A stretch of 64,000 nt of DNA from Cryptomeria japonica (GCF_030272615.1 NC_081405.1:316140041-316204040); one strand, 5' to 3'. Positions 50,653 to 61,850 are shown, counted from the first letter of the stretch. A program made the numbers and translations. The notes: a model not told the origin generated them from the sequence alone.

Positions 50653-52675
50653 ATGCCCGTTGTCACTCGCTATCAGAAAAACAAACAAAGAGAATCACAA
50701 CCCGAGTCAAGTATGGGTCGTAGATTATCAAACCCTTTCGAGTATCCAAATCTTGGAGATGTAGAGATCACTAAAGAACTTCTCCAATAGTGTCAAGCAA
50801 ACCCTTCATTCCAAAAACTTATGGAAAAACTTATCAAAAAAGACAAAGAGAAATATCTACTCATTCTTACTAGCAAAGGAGTTAGACTCCTCGAAGATTT
50901 TGATCCTGAAACCATGAGGAATGAAGATGAAACAATTCTCAAAACAAGGTCAATAAATTACACTTACCAAGACCCACAATGAGAGGAAGCAACATATGAT
51001 CCAAAAAACATACCAGAACAAAACACCAGAACTGAACACAACCATGCCCAGAATCGGGACAATGAAAGGGAAGAAGCCTTCCCTCGATGTACAAATGTGC
51101 CCATGGTCACTCTCACACAAAAAATCCAGATGCTGCAAAAACAAATGCAGGATATGAAATGAGGGTCGACAATATGATACTCTTTGAATGAAATCTATCC
51201 TTATCCTTTTGATAGGAGATTAAACATGATACCCTTTCCCCAAAATTCAGACATACCAAAATATGACAAATATGATGGTAAAAGTGATCCTTGTGATCAT
51301 GTACGGTTAATTTTTTACCATAAGCCTAGATTTTTCTCACGATGACACTTACTTAATGAGGCTACTCCCAAGAAGTTTAGGAGGACAAACAATGGAGTGG
51401 TTATCTAAGCTTACACCTCCCCTCAAATGATTTGATGAGTTGGTAAATAAATTTATCACCCAATACTCCTAATATATTTAACATGCAATCACCATGTTGG
51501 ATGTGTGCAACACCAAACAAAAGAACAATGAGACATTCATGGTGTTCCTCCAACACTGGAGACACATGGTTTCGACATATCCTCGAGATGTACCTGAAAA
51601 AGAAAAGATGGAGATTTTTATCAACAATCTGAATACTGAGATGAGTTATTAACTCAAGCTACAATGCATCCCATCTTTTTTAAAATTAATGAAAAAAGGT
51701 ATCCAAGTCGAAGAAACCTACATTAGGAAAGGAACACTCAAGTTCTTTAAGGAAGGAAATAACTCCTCAAGCTTTAACATTCCAAACAAAAATAACAGTT
51801 TAGACAAATCTAGATTTTGGATGCAAAATAAAACTGTTAGTAATGATGGAGGAGTTGATACTACTGACATGAAATCCAAACAACAAGTGTTAGCTTTGTC
51901 AGGTAATCCACAAAATAACAAAAATCAAAAGGGTGTTGGTCAAGGCACTAACACTTATCTGCAAAATACCAGTCAAGAACCTTTGGTTTCATACAACAAC
52001 AACAAAAACCAAGGCAATGTTGTTAACCAAGGAAATAAAACAAATTAGAGAAATAACTCCAACACTTTCCTGTATAGATGCATCTACACACCCTTAGGAA
52101 AAACCTTGGAATCAATATTTTGAGAACTCCTGGCACACAAAATCATCACATTACCACCTCTGAACAACTTTGAACCTCAGGTCAAACCACCTTGGTGGAA
52201 TGACTCGCATTTTTGTGATTTTCATCAAAACAAAGGACATCACACAAATGACTGCATGAGGCTTATGAACATCATCCAAGATATGATCGATAGAGGTGAT
52301 TTAATGGTTGATAGTCTCAAAACAAATGGGGACCATGACATCTTTAAGAATCCTCTTCCAAATTATAACAAGGGTGGAGCTTCATCATCAAATGATACCA
52401 GAGGAGATCGCATAAATCACATATACAATAACACCATCAATCATATATCGATGAATGACAACCAAGTGAATGTCAATCCTCTTCCAAATTATAACAAGGG
52501 TGGAGCTTCATCATCAAATGATACCAGAGGAGATCACATAAATCACATATACAATAACACCATCAATCATATATCGACGAATGACAACCAAGTGGATGTC
52601 ATTAAAATCAAAGAAAAACAAGAACATGAGTCGATCAATATGACAACAAGATCTCAGAAATATGTCTTGAGGTGA
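50653..52675 (+). pseudogene. Gypsy gag
   Basis: From the ATG at 50653 a long, mostly in-frame reading begins MPVVTRYQKNKQ. It continues through KRPNMIPFPQ-like and KYDGKSDPCDHV segments (the gag core lead-in), into broken capsid sequence to about 51670. A Gln/Asn-rich part follows at 51689-52048. Near 52220-52260 a zinc-knuckle-like CDFHQNKGHHTNDC occurs, the Cys/His pattern seen in gag of Tat-like gypsy elements. A 42-residue tandem duplication follows. Stops such as those near 50788 and 50981 and frameshifts make it non-functional. Confidence 0.8.
52349..52600 (+). repeat. 126-bp in-frame tandem duplication in gag
   Basis: Units at 52349-52474 and 52475-52600 are nearly identical, with only a few base changes. 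Each encodes 42 residues beginning NPLPNYNKGGASSS and ending in VDV or VNV. The frame is kept. Confidence 0.95.
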
Positions 52676-52889
52676 AATACATCGCAAACAACACCTCTCT
52701 CCAAAACTCATTATAACTTAGTTGATCATCTGTAGCGAACTCTTGCTCAGATATCTATACTCAAACTACTCAAGCTATCTCCAAAACATAAGGATATCCT
52801 AGAGAAAGCACTTGTCGAGATAAACGTTCCTAAGGATCTGGATATTAATCAATTCCAAGCCATGGTGGCCCATATGACGGGACCACATA

Positions 52890-53310
52890 ACCTAACTAAC
52901 CTTTTCCAACCATGATGATGTCTCCTTGAATCATCCTCATAATACCCCACTCCATATTGAAGTCTTAGTCTATAAACACCGTGTGAAAAGAGTATTAATA
53001 GATGGAGGAGCTGGTCTCAATATCTATACCTTAAAGCTTATCCGTGCATTGGGCTTCTTTGAACAGTCCATTGATCCAACAAAAATAAAACCATCAAGGC
53101 ATATAATGATGAAGAGAGATCATCTAAAGGAACAATAATACTGCCTATTCAGGTTGGACCCATACAAAAGGACACTATGTGCCAAGTTTTAGAAATAGAA
53201 TTAACATACAATATTCTATTGGGTCGATCTTGGATACATGAAATGCAAGCAGTACCTTTGACATATCACCAATGCATCAAGTTCCCATACAACAAACAAT
53301 AAGTTTTTAT
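52890..53310 (+). pseudogene. Gypsy aspartic protease
   Basis: The open stretch at 52926-53138 has VKRVLIDGGAGLNIYTLKLI, in which the catalytic Asp-Gly-Gly replaces the usual DTG/DSG. Such DGG/DxGS forms are common in plant gypsy proteases. A frameshift near 53130 leads into GTIILPIQVG and TYNILLGRSWIHEMQAVP, the usual C-terminal protease strand LLGRxWL. Confidence 0.8.
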
Positions 53311-53719
53311 ATCAACAGATAATAACCCTTTTCAATATTGCAATACTATGGGGGCACCTCAAGACTACTTAGTTCCACACAACAGGGAAGCCCAAACTTC
53401 CTCAGTACCTAGTTCTCACAAAGCATTAAAATCTTTATCCATTTATTTAAAGAAAAAGATGAAGATCAAAGACCAAGGTGTGGGAGATTATTCCTTTGAA
53501 TCCATGTGTTTATCAAAATTGCTAACATTGCCTAATCTCATGGACAACCTTCTACATCAACACATCAAGCAGCCAAGCCCATTACCAAGTTTGATGGCAA
53601 ATTTATGCAATTAGGCACACTAGCTAATGAATTAGAAGACAAAGACATCCTTAGTTGGCTATACAAGGATGAAGAAGAAGCTAGAGCTACTATAATAGAT
53701 GTGGTTGTAGCAACAAAAC

Positions 53720-53810
53720 AATATGGAAATGGATTCAAGATCATGCAATGAATGGGATACAATGGCAAAGGACCTATTGGCAAGCATCAAGAAGGAATCA
53801 CGGAACCCAT
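53720..53810 (+). pseudogene. G-patch-like motif of the gypsy polyprotein
   Basis: The reading GFKIMQ*MGYNGKGPIGKHQEG resembles a G-patch (hhxxMGYxxGxGLGxxxxG), with one stop at 53748-53750. G-patches are found near the protease in several retroelements and bind RNA. Confidence 0.6.
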
Positions 53811-53952
53811 ACAATCTCATTCATAATTTGCAAAAGATAAAATAGGACTAAGATATGTGCAATGGATTCCGCCTTGGCAAAAATAGAATAAGTATCAAAA
53901 ACCTCAATGGAAACCAAAGAAGAAATATGATGAAGACCCCTGGTAGGAAGCA

Positions 53953-54681
53953 TTGCACCAAGCCACAAGAACAATAAGGACTAAACAAGAGCATCAAGAT
54001 CATGAAAGACAACAAGAAGAGCTAGCCATTCAAAAGGAAGAAACTTCTTATAAAATAGTGCATCATGTACAAGAACCTAATCAGACCAAGACAAAACCAT
54101 CACCCAAAGAAATTACTACTAACCAAGGAGAGATAATATATGAAAAAATGCAAAGAGTAGAAGAAAGTTCTAATTCCAAGTTAGGAAAAACTACAAAACT
54201 CATATCAATTGTTAGAGAGCTTTTCTCACCATACAATATAGCTGTTAGAAGCAACAAGATAATTTGGGACAATGATTTAGAAATAGATTCTAATGAATAT
54301 GAGTGGGGTAGTTATTCAAATGTTATTGAAGATATTGAAGTGGATGCCATCCACTCCTACACATCCCTTTCTCAGGAAGAACAATGAACAAAATCTCGAG
54401 TACTTGATTTCGCACCACAAAATATCTGTGAAGCTAGTGAGAATGAACCACGACAATATGAAAAAGATTACATAGAAGATGATACCATCGAAGACCTATC
54501 AAATATCATAGATATAACTAGTATCCCAAACGATCCCAATAACGCTATCATGACCCTTACCGTGGCTGATCTCAACCCACCAAATGACTCCTTACCGCTC
54601 CTGTTTCCCGACCTCATAGACTGGGAAGAACGAGAGCACCATGATTTACCTATATTCCCAGATGATGAATCCATTGTCTAG
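53953..54681 (+). pseudogene. Charged linker ORF of the gypsy polyprotein
   Basis: Open from 53953 except for one TGA at 54385-54387. It is rich in Glu, Gln, Asp and Asn, with no recognised domain. An acidic tail ending DLPIFPDDESIV precedes the final stop at 54679. It lies between protease/G-patch and RT, as in related plant gypsy polyproteins with long spacers. Confidence 0.55.
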
Positions 54682-54943
54682 TATTTATGTATAGTCAACC
54701 TAAAAACATGCTCTACCAGTGAATAAAGTAACGATATCTACAATCCAGGGAGTGCCAAGTCTCTCAATCACAAAAATAAGAGAAACAAAGGGTCTAATGC
54801 TGAAAACCAGCCAATGGCAGCACTAGATCATAAAAAAGTAAAAATAAAGGATGCATCTGCAAGTGAAAACCTTTTCAAAGCACCTACTGATGAGAGACTT
54901 GACACTCTTTCAGAACACTATCAGGAGAGGTCACCCATATTGA

Positions 54944-55516
54944 TTGAGCCAACACACTCAATCAACATTGGTACAGAAACAACAGTCAAAGCAATACACC
55001 TGGTCGAATCACCTAAAAAAAGAAGAGCAGCTTGATTTTATCAAATTCTTTATAGAAAGGAAAATCAACTTTTCTTGGTCCAATGCTAATATGCCTAGGA
55101 TAGATCCAAACCTGATTATGCACCACTTGTCTATTTCTCCAGGGGCTAAGCTAGTCAAGCATAAATTAAGAAAGATGAATCCACATGTGGCATTAATGGT
55201 CAAAGCTGAATTAAAGAAATTGTTAGACATCAGATTTATTCGACATATAGACTATGCTGAATGGATTTCAAACATTGTGCTAGTTTCAAAACCCGACGAA
55301 AGCATCAAAATATGCACAAATTTTAGAGATGTCAATAATGCCTGTCCGAAGGACGACTTTCCTTTGCCTAGCATCGACATAATTGTAGACTTAACAACAG
55401 GCCATGCAATGTTATCATTAATCAACGATTTCTTTGGTTATAATAAAATCAAAATTGCACAAGATGATCAAGACAAAATTGTGCTCACATGTCCATGGGG
55501 AGCATATTGTAGGATG
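54944..55516 (+). pseudogene. Gypsy reverse transcriptase, N-terminal part only
   Basis: Open frame with NFSWSNANMPRIDPNLIMHH, KLRKMNPHVALMVKAELKKL, WISNIVLVSKPDESIKICTN, FRDVNNACPKDDFPLPSIDI and HAMLSLINDFFGYNKIKIAQ. These are the fingers and motif A region, with the motif A Asp kept. It ends in the AYCRM of the conserved xYRRMPFGL, exactly where the palindrome begins. Motifs B to E and the YxDD box are missing. Confidence 0.85.
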
Positions 55517-56729
55517 TTTCTTTAGTTGTCGTCAGAATTCAGACGGTATTAGATGCAGTGGGTCAGACAGCTTGGACATCGGTGCATGAAAGCATTGCAT
55601 TAGTTCTACTTTTAAATATTACATGAAACATTTTTAATTTATTTGATTCAATGTTATTTGAAAAAAAGATTATCAATGATGTTTCCTTTCTCCAAGAATT
55701 GGATCTAGGATCTTTCCATCAGATAATATGTACCATCCAATGACTAAATATTTTCTTTACAAATGCTCCTTTTAATTAATTATCATCTGAGCGTGAATTG
55801 TAATTTATATCTGTGCCGAAGCAGAAGATACAAGATGAAGACTCGTGTGCAAGTAAATTTCATAAAAGAAAGCAAGCAGACATTATCTTGAATGACATGG
55901 AAACAAGCTCATCAGCTGCCTAGAAGAGAGCAATTGGAGAAAAGTAGAGGAAAGTGTTAAAGGGTGACAAATACATAGAGAGTATGCAATACAAACAAAC
56001 AATGTCTGGAGTGTGTGATGTGACGTTTCTAATTTATGTCTGGATGGACTAACTGGTTTTGGAATTCCTGGGAAACCTATTGGGCCATGCTTGGACGAAA
56101 TCAATGTGCTCATGCAAGGGCCACCTTTTTTCTATTATGAGAATGATGCTTTTGCACCGAAGGATATTTGGAAGGCAATATCCAAAAATTTCTATAGTGC
56201 AGGGAACCAGAGTTGGTGGACTCGAAGTACTTTTTGGCTTCCAGAAGACCAAGAGGTTATGTACACAATCTCCCATAGAAGGGCGATTTCAAGAATTACC
56301 TCTCCCCCCCATGACTATTCAGGAAGCACTTCCTCAGACAAAGGACTATTGGCCTCCATGGGATCAAAGAAAAAAATTGAATTGCATAGACTCTGCACTA
56401 TAATTAAAAATTCACAAGGGAAACTACAAGATAGTGAATAGAAATACATTCTTGAAAAGTGCGAAGAATGGAACTTGGTTTGGGTGGGGTCAGGTCAGGT
56501 GGCTCCTCTAGAGGTTGATGAGATAGAAATTATATTAGGATTTGAAAAAGATCACACTTGTGGAGCTTTGTGTGCGACTGATCGATTGCGAAGTTTGGGT
56601 AATGCATTCCAAATAGATATAGTTGCATACCATTTATCTATCTTGAAAGCATTTTATCCCGATGGCATTAAATTAAAGTAATTTCTCTATTTTCTGGTAT
56701 TGGTGGAGTAGAGGTTGCATTGCATCGAC
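55513..56729 (+). repeat. Left arm of a 2.5-kb palindrome
   Basis: GATGTTTCTTTAGTTGTC at 55513 is the exact reverse complement of 58003-58020. Matching continues inward through landmarks such as CAGTGGGTCAGA, GGTGCATGAAAGCATTGCAT, GGAAACCTATTGGGCCATGC, GGACTATTGGCCTCCATGGG and GGTGGCTCCTCTAGAGGTTG. The arm turns at TTGCATCGAC near 56729. A spacer of about 49 bp (56730-56778) separates it from the right arm. Confidence 0.93.
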
Positions 56730-56778
56730 TGTGGATACATATTTCCGTAGATACAACACAACTCAAATATATCCTAGG
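56038..56778 (+). pseudogene. Captured DRM-type de novo cytosine methyltransferase fragment, sense copy
   Basis: Successive frames encode LDGLTGFGIPGKPIGP, GPPFFYYEN (56118-56144), then after a shift ELVDSKYFLASRRPRGYVHN, then LPPMTIQEALPQTKDYWPPW with WPPWDQRKKLNC (56350 on). Next comes VAPLEVDEIEIILGF, SLGNAFQ (56592-56612), and after another shift FSGIGGVEVALHRL (56691 on). The SAM-binding FSGIGG motif follows the SLGN motif. That permuted order is specific to plant DRM methyltransferases, which act in RNA-directed DNA methylation. The catalytic Pro-Cys motif lies beyond the fragment. Frameshifts, a stop and a loss of about 26 bp near 56394 exclude activity. Confidence 0.8.
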
Positions 56779-57490
56779 TCGATGCAAAGCTACCTCTGCT
56801 CCAAAGATTACTAGAAAATAGATTCAGAATTTTAATGCCATCAGGATAAAATACTTTCAAGATAGATAAATGGTATGCAACTGTATCTATTTGGAACTCA
56901 TTACCTAAACAACGCAATCGATTAGTCGCACACGAAGTTCCATGAGTGTGATCTTTTTCAAATCATAATATAATTTCTATTTCGTCAACCTCTAGAGGAG
57001 CCACCTGACCTAGCCCCACTGAAACCAATTTCAATTCTTCACACTTTTCAAGAATGTATTTTTGTTCACTATCTCGCAATTTCCCTCGTAATTTTTTAAT
57101 TATAGTGCAGAGTTCTTCACGAAGGACACCATTGTTTAGAGTCTATGCGATTCCATTTTTTTCTTTGATCCCATGGAGGCCAATAGTCCTTTGTCTGAGG
57201 AAGTGCTTCTTGAATAGTCATGGGGGAGAGAGGTAATGCTTGAAATTGTGTTTCTATTGGGAGATTGTGTACATAAACTCTGGGTCTTTTGGAAGCCAAA
57301 ACATACTTCGAGTCCACCAACTCTAGTTCCATGCACTATAGAAATTTTTGGATATTGCCTTCCAAATATCCTTTGGTGCACAAGCATCATTCTCATAATA
57401 GAAAAAAGGTTTTCCTTGCATGAACACATTGATTTCCTGCAAGCATGGCCCAATAGGTTTCCCAAGAACTTTAAAACCAGTTAGTCCCTC
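56779..57490 (-). pseudogene. Captured DRM-type methyltransferase fragment, antisense copy
   Basis: On the minus strand it repeats the same coding order: FGxxGKPIGPC, PFFYYEND near 57410, ELVDSKYVLASKRPRVYVHN, LSPMTIQEALPQTKDYWPPW with WPPWDQRKKW, NNGVLREELCTIIKKLRG (present only here), VAPLEVDEIEIIL and SLGN-like sequence (degraded to CLGNEFQ), then a damaged FSxxGG region. It has its own frameshifts and stops. Together with the sense copy it could form a long hairpin RNA. Confidence 0.75.
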
Positions 57491-58020
57491 GGGACATAAA
57501 TTAAAGACGTCACATCACACACTCCAGACATTGTTTGTTTGTATTGCATACTCTCTATGTATTTATCACCCTTTAACACTTTCCTCTGCTTTTCTTTAAT
57601 TGCTCTCTTCTAGGCAGTTGATGAGCTTGTTTCCATGCCATTCAAGATAATGCCTGCTTGCTTTCTTTTACGAAATTTACTTGCACACGATTCTTCAGCT
57701 TGTATCTTCTTCTTCTGCACAAATATAAATTATAATTCATGCTTAGATGATAATTAAAAAAAATAATCATTTGTAAATAAAAGATTTAGTTAGTGGATGT
57801 TACATATTATCTGAGGGAAAGATCCTAGACAATTCTTGGAGAAAGGAAAACATCATTGATAATCTTTTTTTGCAAATAACACTGAATCAAATAAATTAAA
57901 AATGTTTTATGCAATTTATAAAAGTAGAATTCATGCAATGCTTTCATGCACCGATGGCCAAGCCTTCTGACCCACTGCATCTGATACCATCGAAATTCTG
58001 ATGACAACTAAAGAAACATC
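56779..58020 (-). repeat. Right arm of the 2.5-kb palindrome
   Basis: Reverse complement of 55513-56729 with scattered substitutions and small indels. It keeps about 26 bp around 57107-57136 that the left arm lacks. The arms have diverged, so the structure is not a recent assembly artefact. Confidence 0.93.
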
Positions 58021-58089
58021 CGACAAGGATGTTGTATGTCTGATGTCACTTCCTTGTCAGACAATCGTCTATTCAGGGTAGTGGGGGAG
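58021..58089 (+). other. Polypurine-tract-like sequence beyond the palindrome
   Basis: A short stretch ends AGTGGGGGAG at 58080-58089, directly before an LTR-like TGTCGGAATTCTGAC. This looks like the end of another, copia-like retroelement. Confidence 0.45.
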
Positions 58090-58272
58090 TGTCGGAATTC
58101 TGACCATAATCTGATGACATTTTTGGTCGTAGGAGAAAACATAACAATCATCGGAAGAGTTCATAACGTCATCAGACTGCCGACGCAAATGGCATCATCA
58201 GGAAGATCGATGATGATTTTTTGATCGTTACATTTCTCGAAAGTCTTGCGCATTGTCGTCGAACTTCTGACA
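58090..58272 (+). repeat. Possible short LTR (183 bp) next to the palindrome
   Basis: Begins TGTCGGAATTCTGAC after a polypurine-like tract and may end GTCGAACTTCTGACA. The two ends are imperfect inverted repeats (TG...CA). The palindrome's outer ends carry GGTATTAGATGCAG and TGGTATCAGATGCAG, resembling an initiator-Met tRNA primer site after an LTR end. Together these suggest that the palindrome was carried in by a small LTR retroelement. No 5' LTR remains. Confidence 0.4.
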
Positions 58273-58296
58273 ATGAGTCATCAAAAATTAGGTCCG

Positions 58297-59335
58297 AATG
58301 TACTAGTGCTAAGAAACGTTTGAGAATGGGATATTACTGGTCCACAATGGAGAAATACTCTTATCAAATTTCCAAGAAATGTCCTAAATGCCAAATCCAT
58401 GGTAATCTTATCCATGCACCAGCATAGAAGCTGCAACCGTTTACAAGATCTTGGCCTTTTGGTGAGTGGGGACTCAATTTAGTAGGGAAAATTCATCCTT
58501 CTTCTTCAAATGGGCACAATTTCATTATCACTGTAATAGAGTATTTCACAAAATGGATCAAAGCAATCCCAATGACCACAGTGACTGGAAAGAAGATTAC
58601 ATCATTTATTCTCAATTATCTCATTTGTAGATATGGCATTCGTAGTTCCATCATCACAGACAATGGGCGTCCTTTCAAAAATAAAGATGTATGAGAGCTA
58701 TCTGAATGCTTCAAAATTCAGCATCATTTTTCTACACATTATTACCCATGGGGGAATGCTCAAGAAGAGGCATCGAATAAAACTATTTTGAAAATCCTTA
58801 AGAAAATAGTCAATAATGTAGTTAAAGATTGACATGTACAAATCAATCTGGCGCTCTGGGCATATAGAGCTATTATTAACACACCTACAGGAGATACACC
58901 AAATTCTTTGGTGTACGGATCAGTAGCAATTCTACCTCTTGAAGTAGAAATCCCATCTCTTTGAGTATCTTTAAAAGGCTCATACTAGATGAAGAGTATC
59001 GAGTCAACAAGTTGCATGAACTAGAACTTCTTGATGAAAAATGACATGTTTATGATGATCTCAAAGCATACCAGCAGCGAATGTGTAGAAGCTACAATCA
59101 TAGAGTAATTCCATGAGCTTTCAAAGTAGGTGATCTTGTACTCAAAGAAAATCCTAGAAATCAACAAGATCGAGAAAAGAAGGGGAAGTTCGAACCTAAC
59201 TGGTTGGGTCCCCATGTCATCATATCAGCCTATAGATCAGGCACCTATCAATTAACAAATTGAAAAGGAGAAGTGCTTGATGACCCAACCAACAACATTC
59301 ATCTGAATAAATTCTACACTTAAGTCATCCAATGC
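58297..59335 (+). pseudogene. Gypsy integrase
   Basis: Starts in the HHCC region with AKKRLRMGYYWSTMEKYS and KKCPKCQIHG (zinc cysteines present). The core follows with EWGLNLVGKIHP (usual GLDLxGxI, so the first Asp is Asn), NGHNFIITVIEYFTKWIKAI, IITDNGRPFKNKDV (second Asp kept) and YYPWGNAQEEASNKTILKIL (Glu kept). The C-terminal region includes LALWAYRAIINTPTGDTPNS and LVYG, then GDLVLKENPR and KFEPNWLGPHVI. Stops are scattered. Confidence 0.88.
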
Positions 59336-60200
59336 ACGAAAAAAGTAAAAAATAAAAATAAAAATAAAATAGGTACTGAAAACTTGGCAACAGGCACTAT
59401 TTGTGAGTGACTAGCTCTTCTATCTATTACTTCTCATATTTCATTCATCCAGATCACAACACAATGGCCAACATATTCTACGCAGCAATATCATGGACAC
59501 ACTTAATGTGGTTACTGTCCTTGATTATAAAAGAATCAGTTACCCAAATCATATTTCACCATGGCTTGGTGATCAGCGTATATATCTGTGTCGATAGATA
59601 TCTGTATCTAGGGGAAGAATTCCTCTTGAGTTAACCATTCGAACAACAAATAGAAAGGATCATCATATAATAAAAGAATAATGTCAACAACTACTCATCG
59701 AGCTAGAAAACAAGACCATTATTCAACTGAAAATTTTAACACACCCATGATGGATGATTTTTTGGATCATAATTTGTTTACATATAGCATGAAGTTTTGA
59801 CTGTTTTGAATCTTAATTTTTTTTTGGAATTTTGGGTCTCCCGAGCTACTCAAGGATGCATTCAGCAAGAGAAGCAATGAAGGAATTCGATATTTTCTTT
59901 AAATTGTTATCCACAACGCGATCATTAGTATGGTGCGAATGTGTCTTGAGACATGATTGGAAGCATATCATTGAAGACATTATCAACTTTGCACATACAA
60001 ATGGTTAACTCTTGTTTGTTTACGCAAGCAACACTCAAGGTGTTTTGGTTCAATTATACCTCGACGCTTGTGTCGTCTTTCCATATCAAAATCCATGTAA
60101 ATTATACCATTATGCTTGTATCAAATTTTAATATATCAAAAGCTCAATGATGACAAATCAAACAAAAGCATAATCAAGTGACTCAACAGGAATGACAATG
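59336..60200 (+). other. Post-integrase untranslated region
   Basis: AT-rich sequence with short ORFs but no known domain. It separates the end of pol from the repeat arrays. Confidence 0.5.
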
Positions 60201-60209
60201 ACAAAATGA

Positions 60210-60330
60210 GGATGATCATTTAGTTGCATATCATTAAATCATGCATTTAGTTGCATACCATCTTACATCTCGCATTTAGTTGCATAACATTTTAAATCTT
60301 GCATTTATTTGCACATCATTATCATTATCA
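60210..60330 (+). repeat. Short tandem repeat, CATTTAGTTGCATA unit
   Basis: About four copies of a unit of roughly 35 bp built on CATTTAGTTGCATANCAT, the last more diverged. Confidence 0.7.
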
Positions 60331-60544
60331 TGAATATATCACAACATTATCATCTCATAAATCAAAGTCATCGCTGCACATCATTATCATTATCATACAT
60401 CTCATTTTCAAGATCTATCTCATAATCATTATCTAGTCACATTCATCATTGTATCCCTCACATGCATATCTATTGCATCATCATGGAATATTTCTTCACT
60501 TTCGTATCTTCATCATTCTTCCAAACTATCATCTATCATGTTTT

Positions 60545-60865
60545 ATACAGGTTGTCTCTTTGTTGAAACCAAATGTTTTGATCAACTCTTATACAAGATA
60601 TATCGTTCCTGAAACTAGATGTTTTGATCAGCTCTTTTACAGGATACATCGTTCTAGAAACTAGATGTTTTGATTAGCTCTTATACAGGATATATCATTC
60701 CTAAAACTAGATGCTCGACCATCCATATCTTATACAGGCAGTATCATTCTTGAAACCAGACGCTCGATCATCCATTTCTTATATAGGAGGTATCATTCCT
60801 AAAACCAGATGCTCGATCATCCATGTCTTATAGAGGAAGTGTCATACCTGAAACCAGACTTGATC
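60545..60865 (+). repeat. 46/49-bp tandem repeat (about seven units)
   Basis: Units share TCTTATACAGG, TATCATTCCT and GAAACTAGATG or AAACCAGATGCTCGATCAT. Spacing between equivalent positions is 46, 46, 49, 49 and 49 bp, so the array has two sub-families. Confidence 0.85.
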
Positions 60866-61139
60866 TCAATCTTATCAATTCCAATCCATCTTATCAATCT
60901 AATCCATATGATTGATCATATCATTATCCCCATACATGAGCGTATCATATCGACAACATGTTAGAAACATCTACATTCATCAAAATTCAACCATCATCTG
61001 CAAAAGTCATACAACTTAAAAGCATATCATATACCTCATCAAAATCAAAATCACTACATCCATACCATATCATCATGGACATGTGTGACCACATGTTGAT
61101 CCAAAGGAAATAAATCACAACCAATCATTAGACATAACA

Positions 61140-61810
61140 AATAAATGTCCAAAGTACCTGGATATCATATCAAAAATCAATCCAAGTCCTATATCGAAAT
61201 CAAATCAAATATTCATATCGAAATCAAATGAAAGACCCATATCGAGAAATCAATTAATCCAAGTCCCATATCAAAATCAATCAAATCAAATATCCATATC
61301 AAAATCAAATCAAAAACCCATATCAAAAGCATATCAAGTCCCATATAGAAATCAATGAAATCAAAGACCCATATCGAAAGCAATATCAAGATCCATGTCA
61401 ATAAATCAAGCAACATCAAGATCCATATCAAAATCAAATCAAAATCCATATCAAAATAAAATCAAAGACTAATATCGAAAGAAATATCAAGTCCCATATC
61501 GAAATCAATCAAATCAAAGACCCATATTGAAAGCAATATCAAGATCCATATCGATAAATCATGCAACATCAAGATCCATATTGAAATCAAATCAAAGACC
61601 CATATCAAAAGAAATATCAAGATCCATGTCGAGAAAGCAAGCAACATCAAGATCCATATCAAAATTAAATCAAAGACCCATATCAAAAGCAATATCAAGA
61701 TCCATATCGAGAAATCAAGCAACATCAAGATCCATATCGCGAACATCAAATCAAGACCCATACCGAATCATGATGCATATCGAATCAGGACCCATATCAA
61801 TACTTGAACC
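61140..61810 (+). repeat. Minisatellite with 78-bp higher-order unit
   Basis: Built from short units such as CCCATATCGAAATCAAATC. A higher-order period of 78 bp is seen between equivalent AATATCAAGATCC positions at 61535, 61613 and 61691. Since 78 is divisible by three, several frames stay open: plus strand Ser/Arg-rich (61527-61841) and minus strand Ile/Leu/Trp-rich (61213-61761). These are not gene-like. Confidence 0.9.
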
Positions 61811-61850
61811 ATATCGACAATCGAGATTCATACCAACGTGACCTAGGTGG

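Noticed and set aside
57825-58007. 60-codon minus-strand ORF at the outer end of the palindrome
   Set aside because: It covers the primer-site-like terminal part of the arm and does not match the methyltransferase. Probably untranslated retroelement leader.
61213-61761. Hydrophobic minus-strand ORFs resembling membrane proteins, and a Ser/Arg-rich plus-strand ORF
   Set aside because: Both are readings of the 78-bp minisatellite, whose period is divisible by three.
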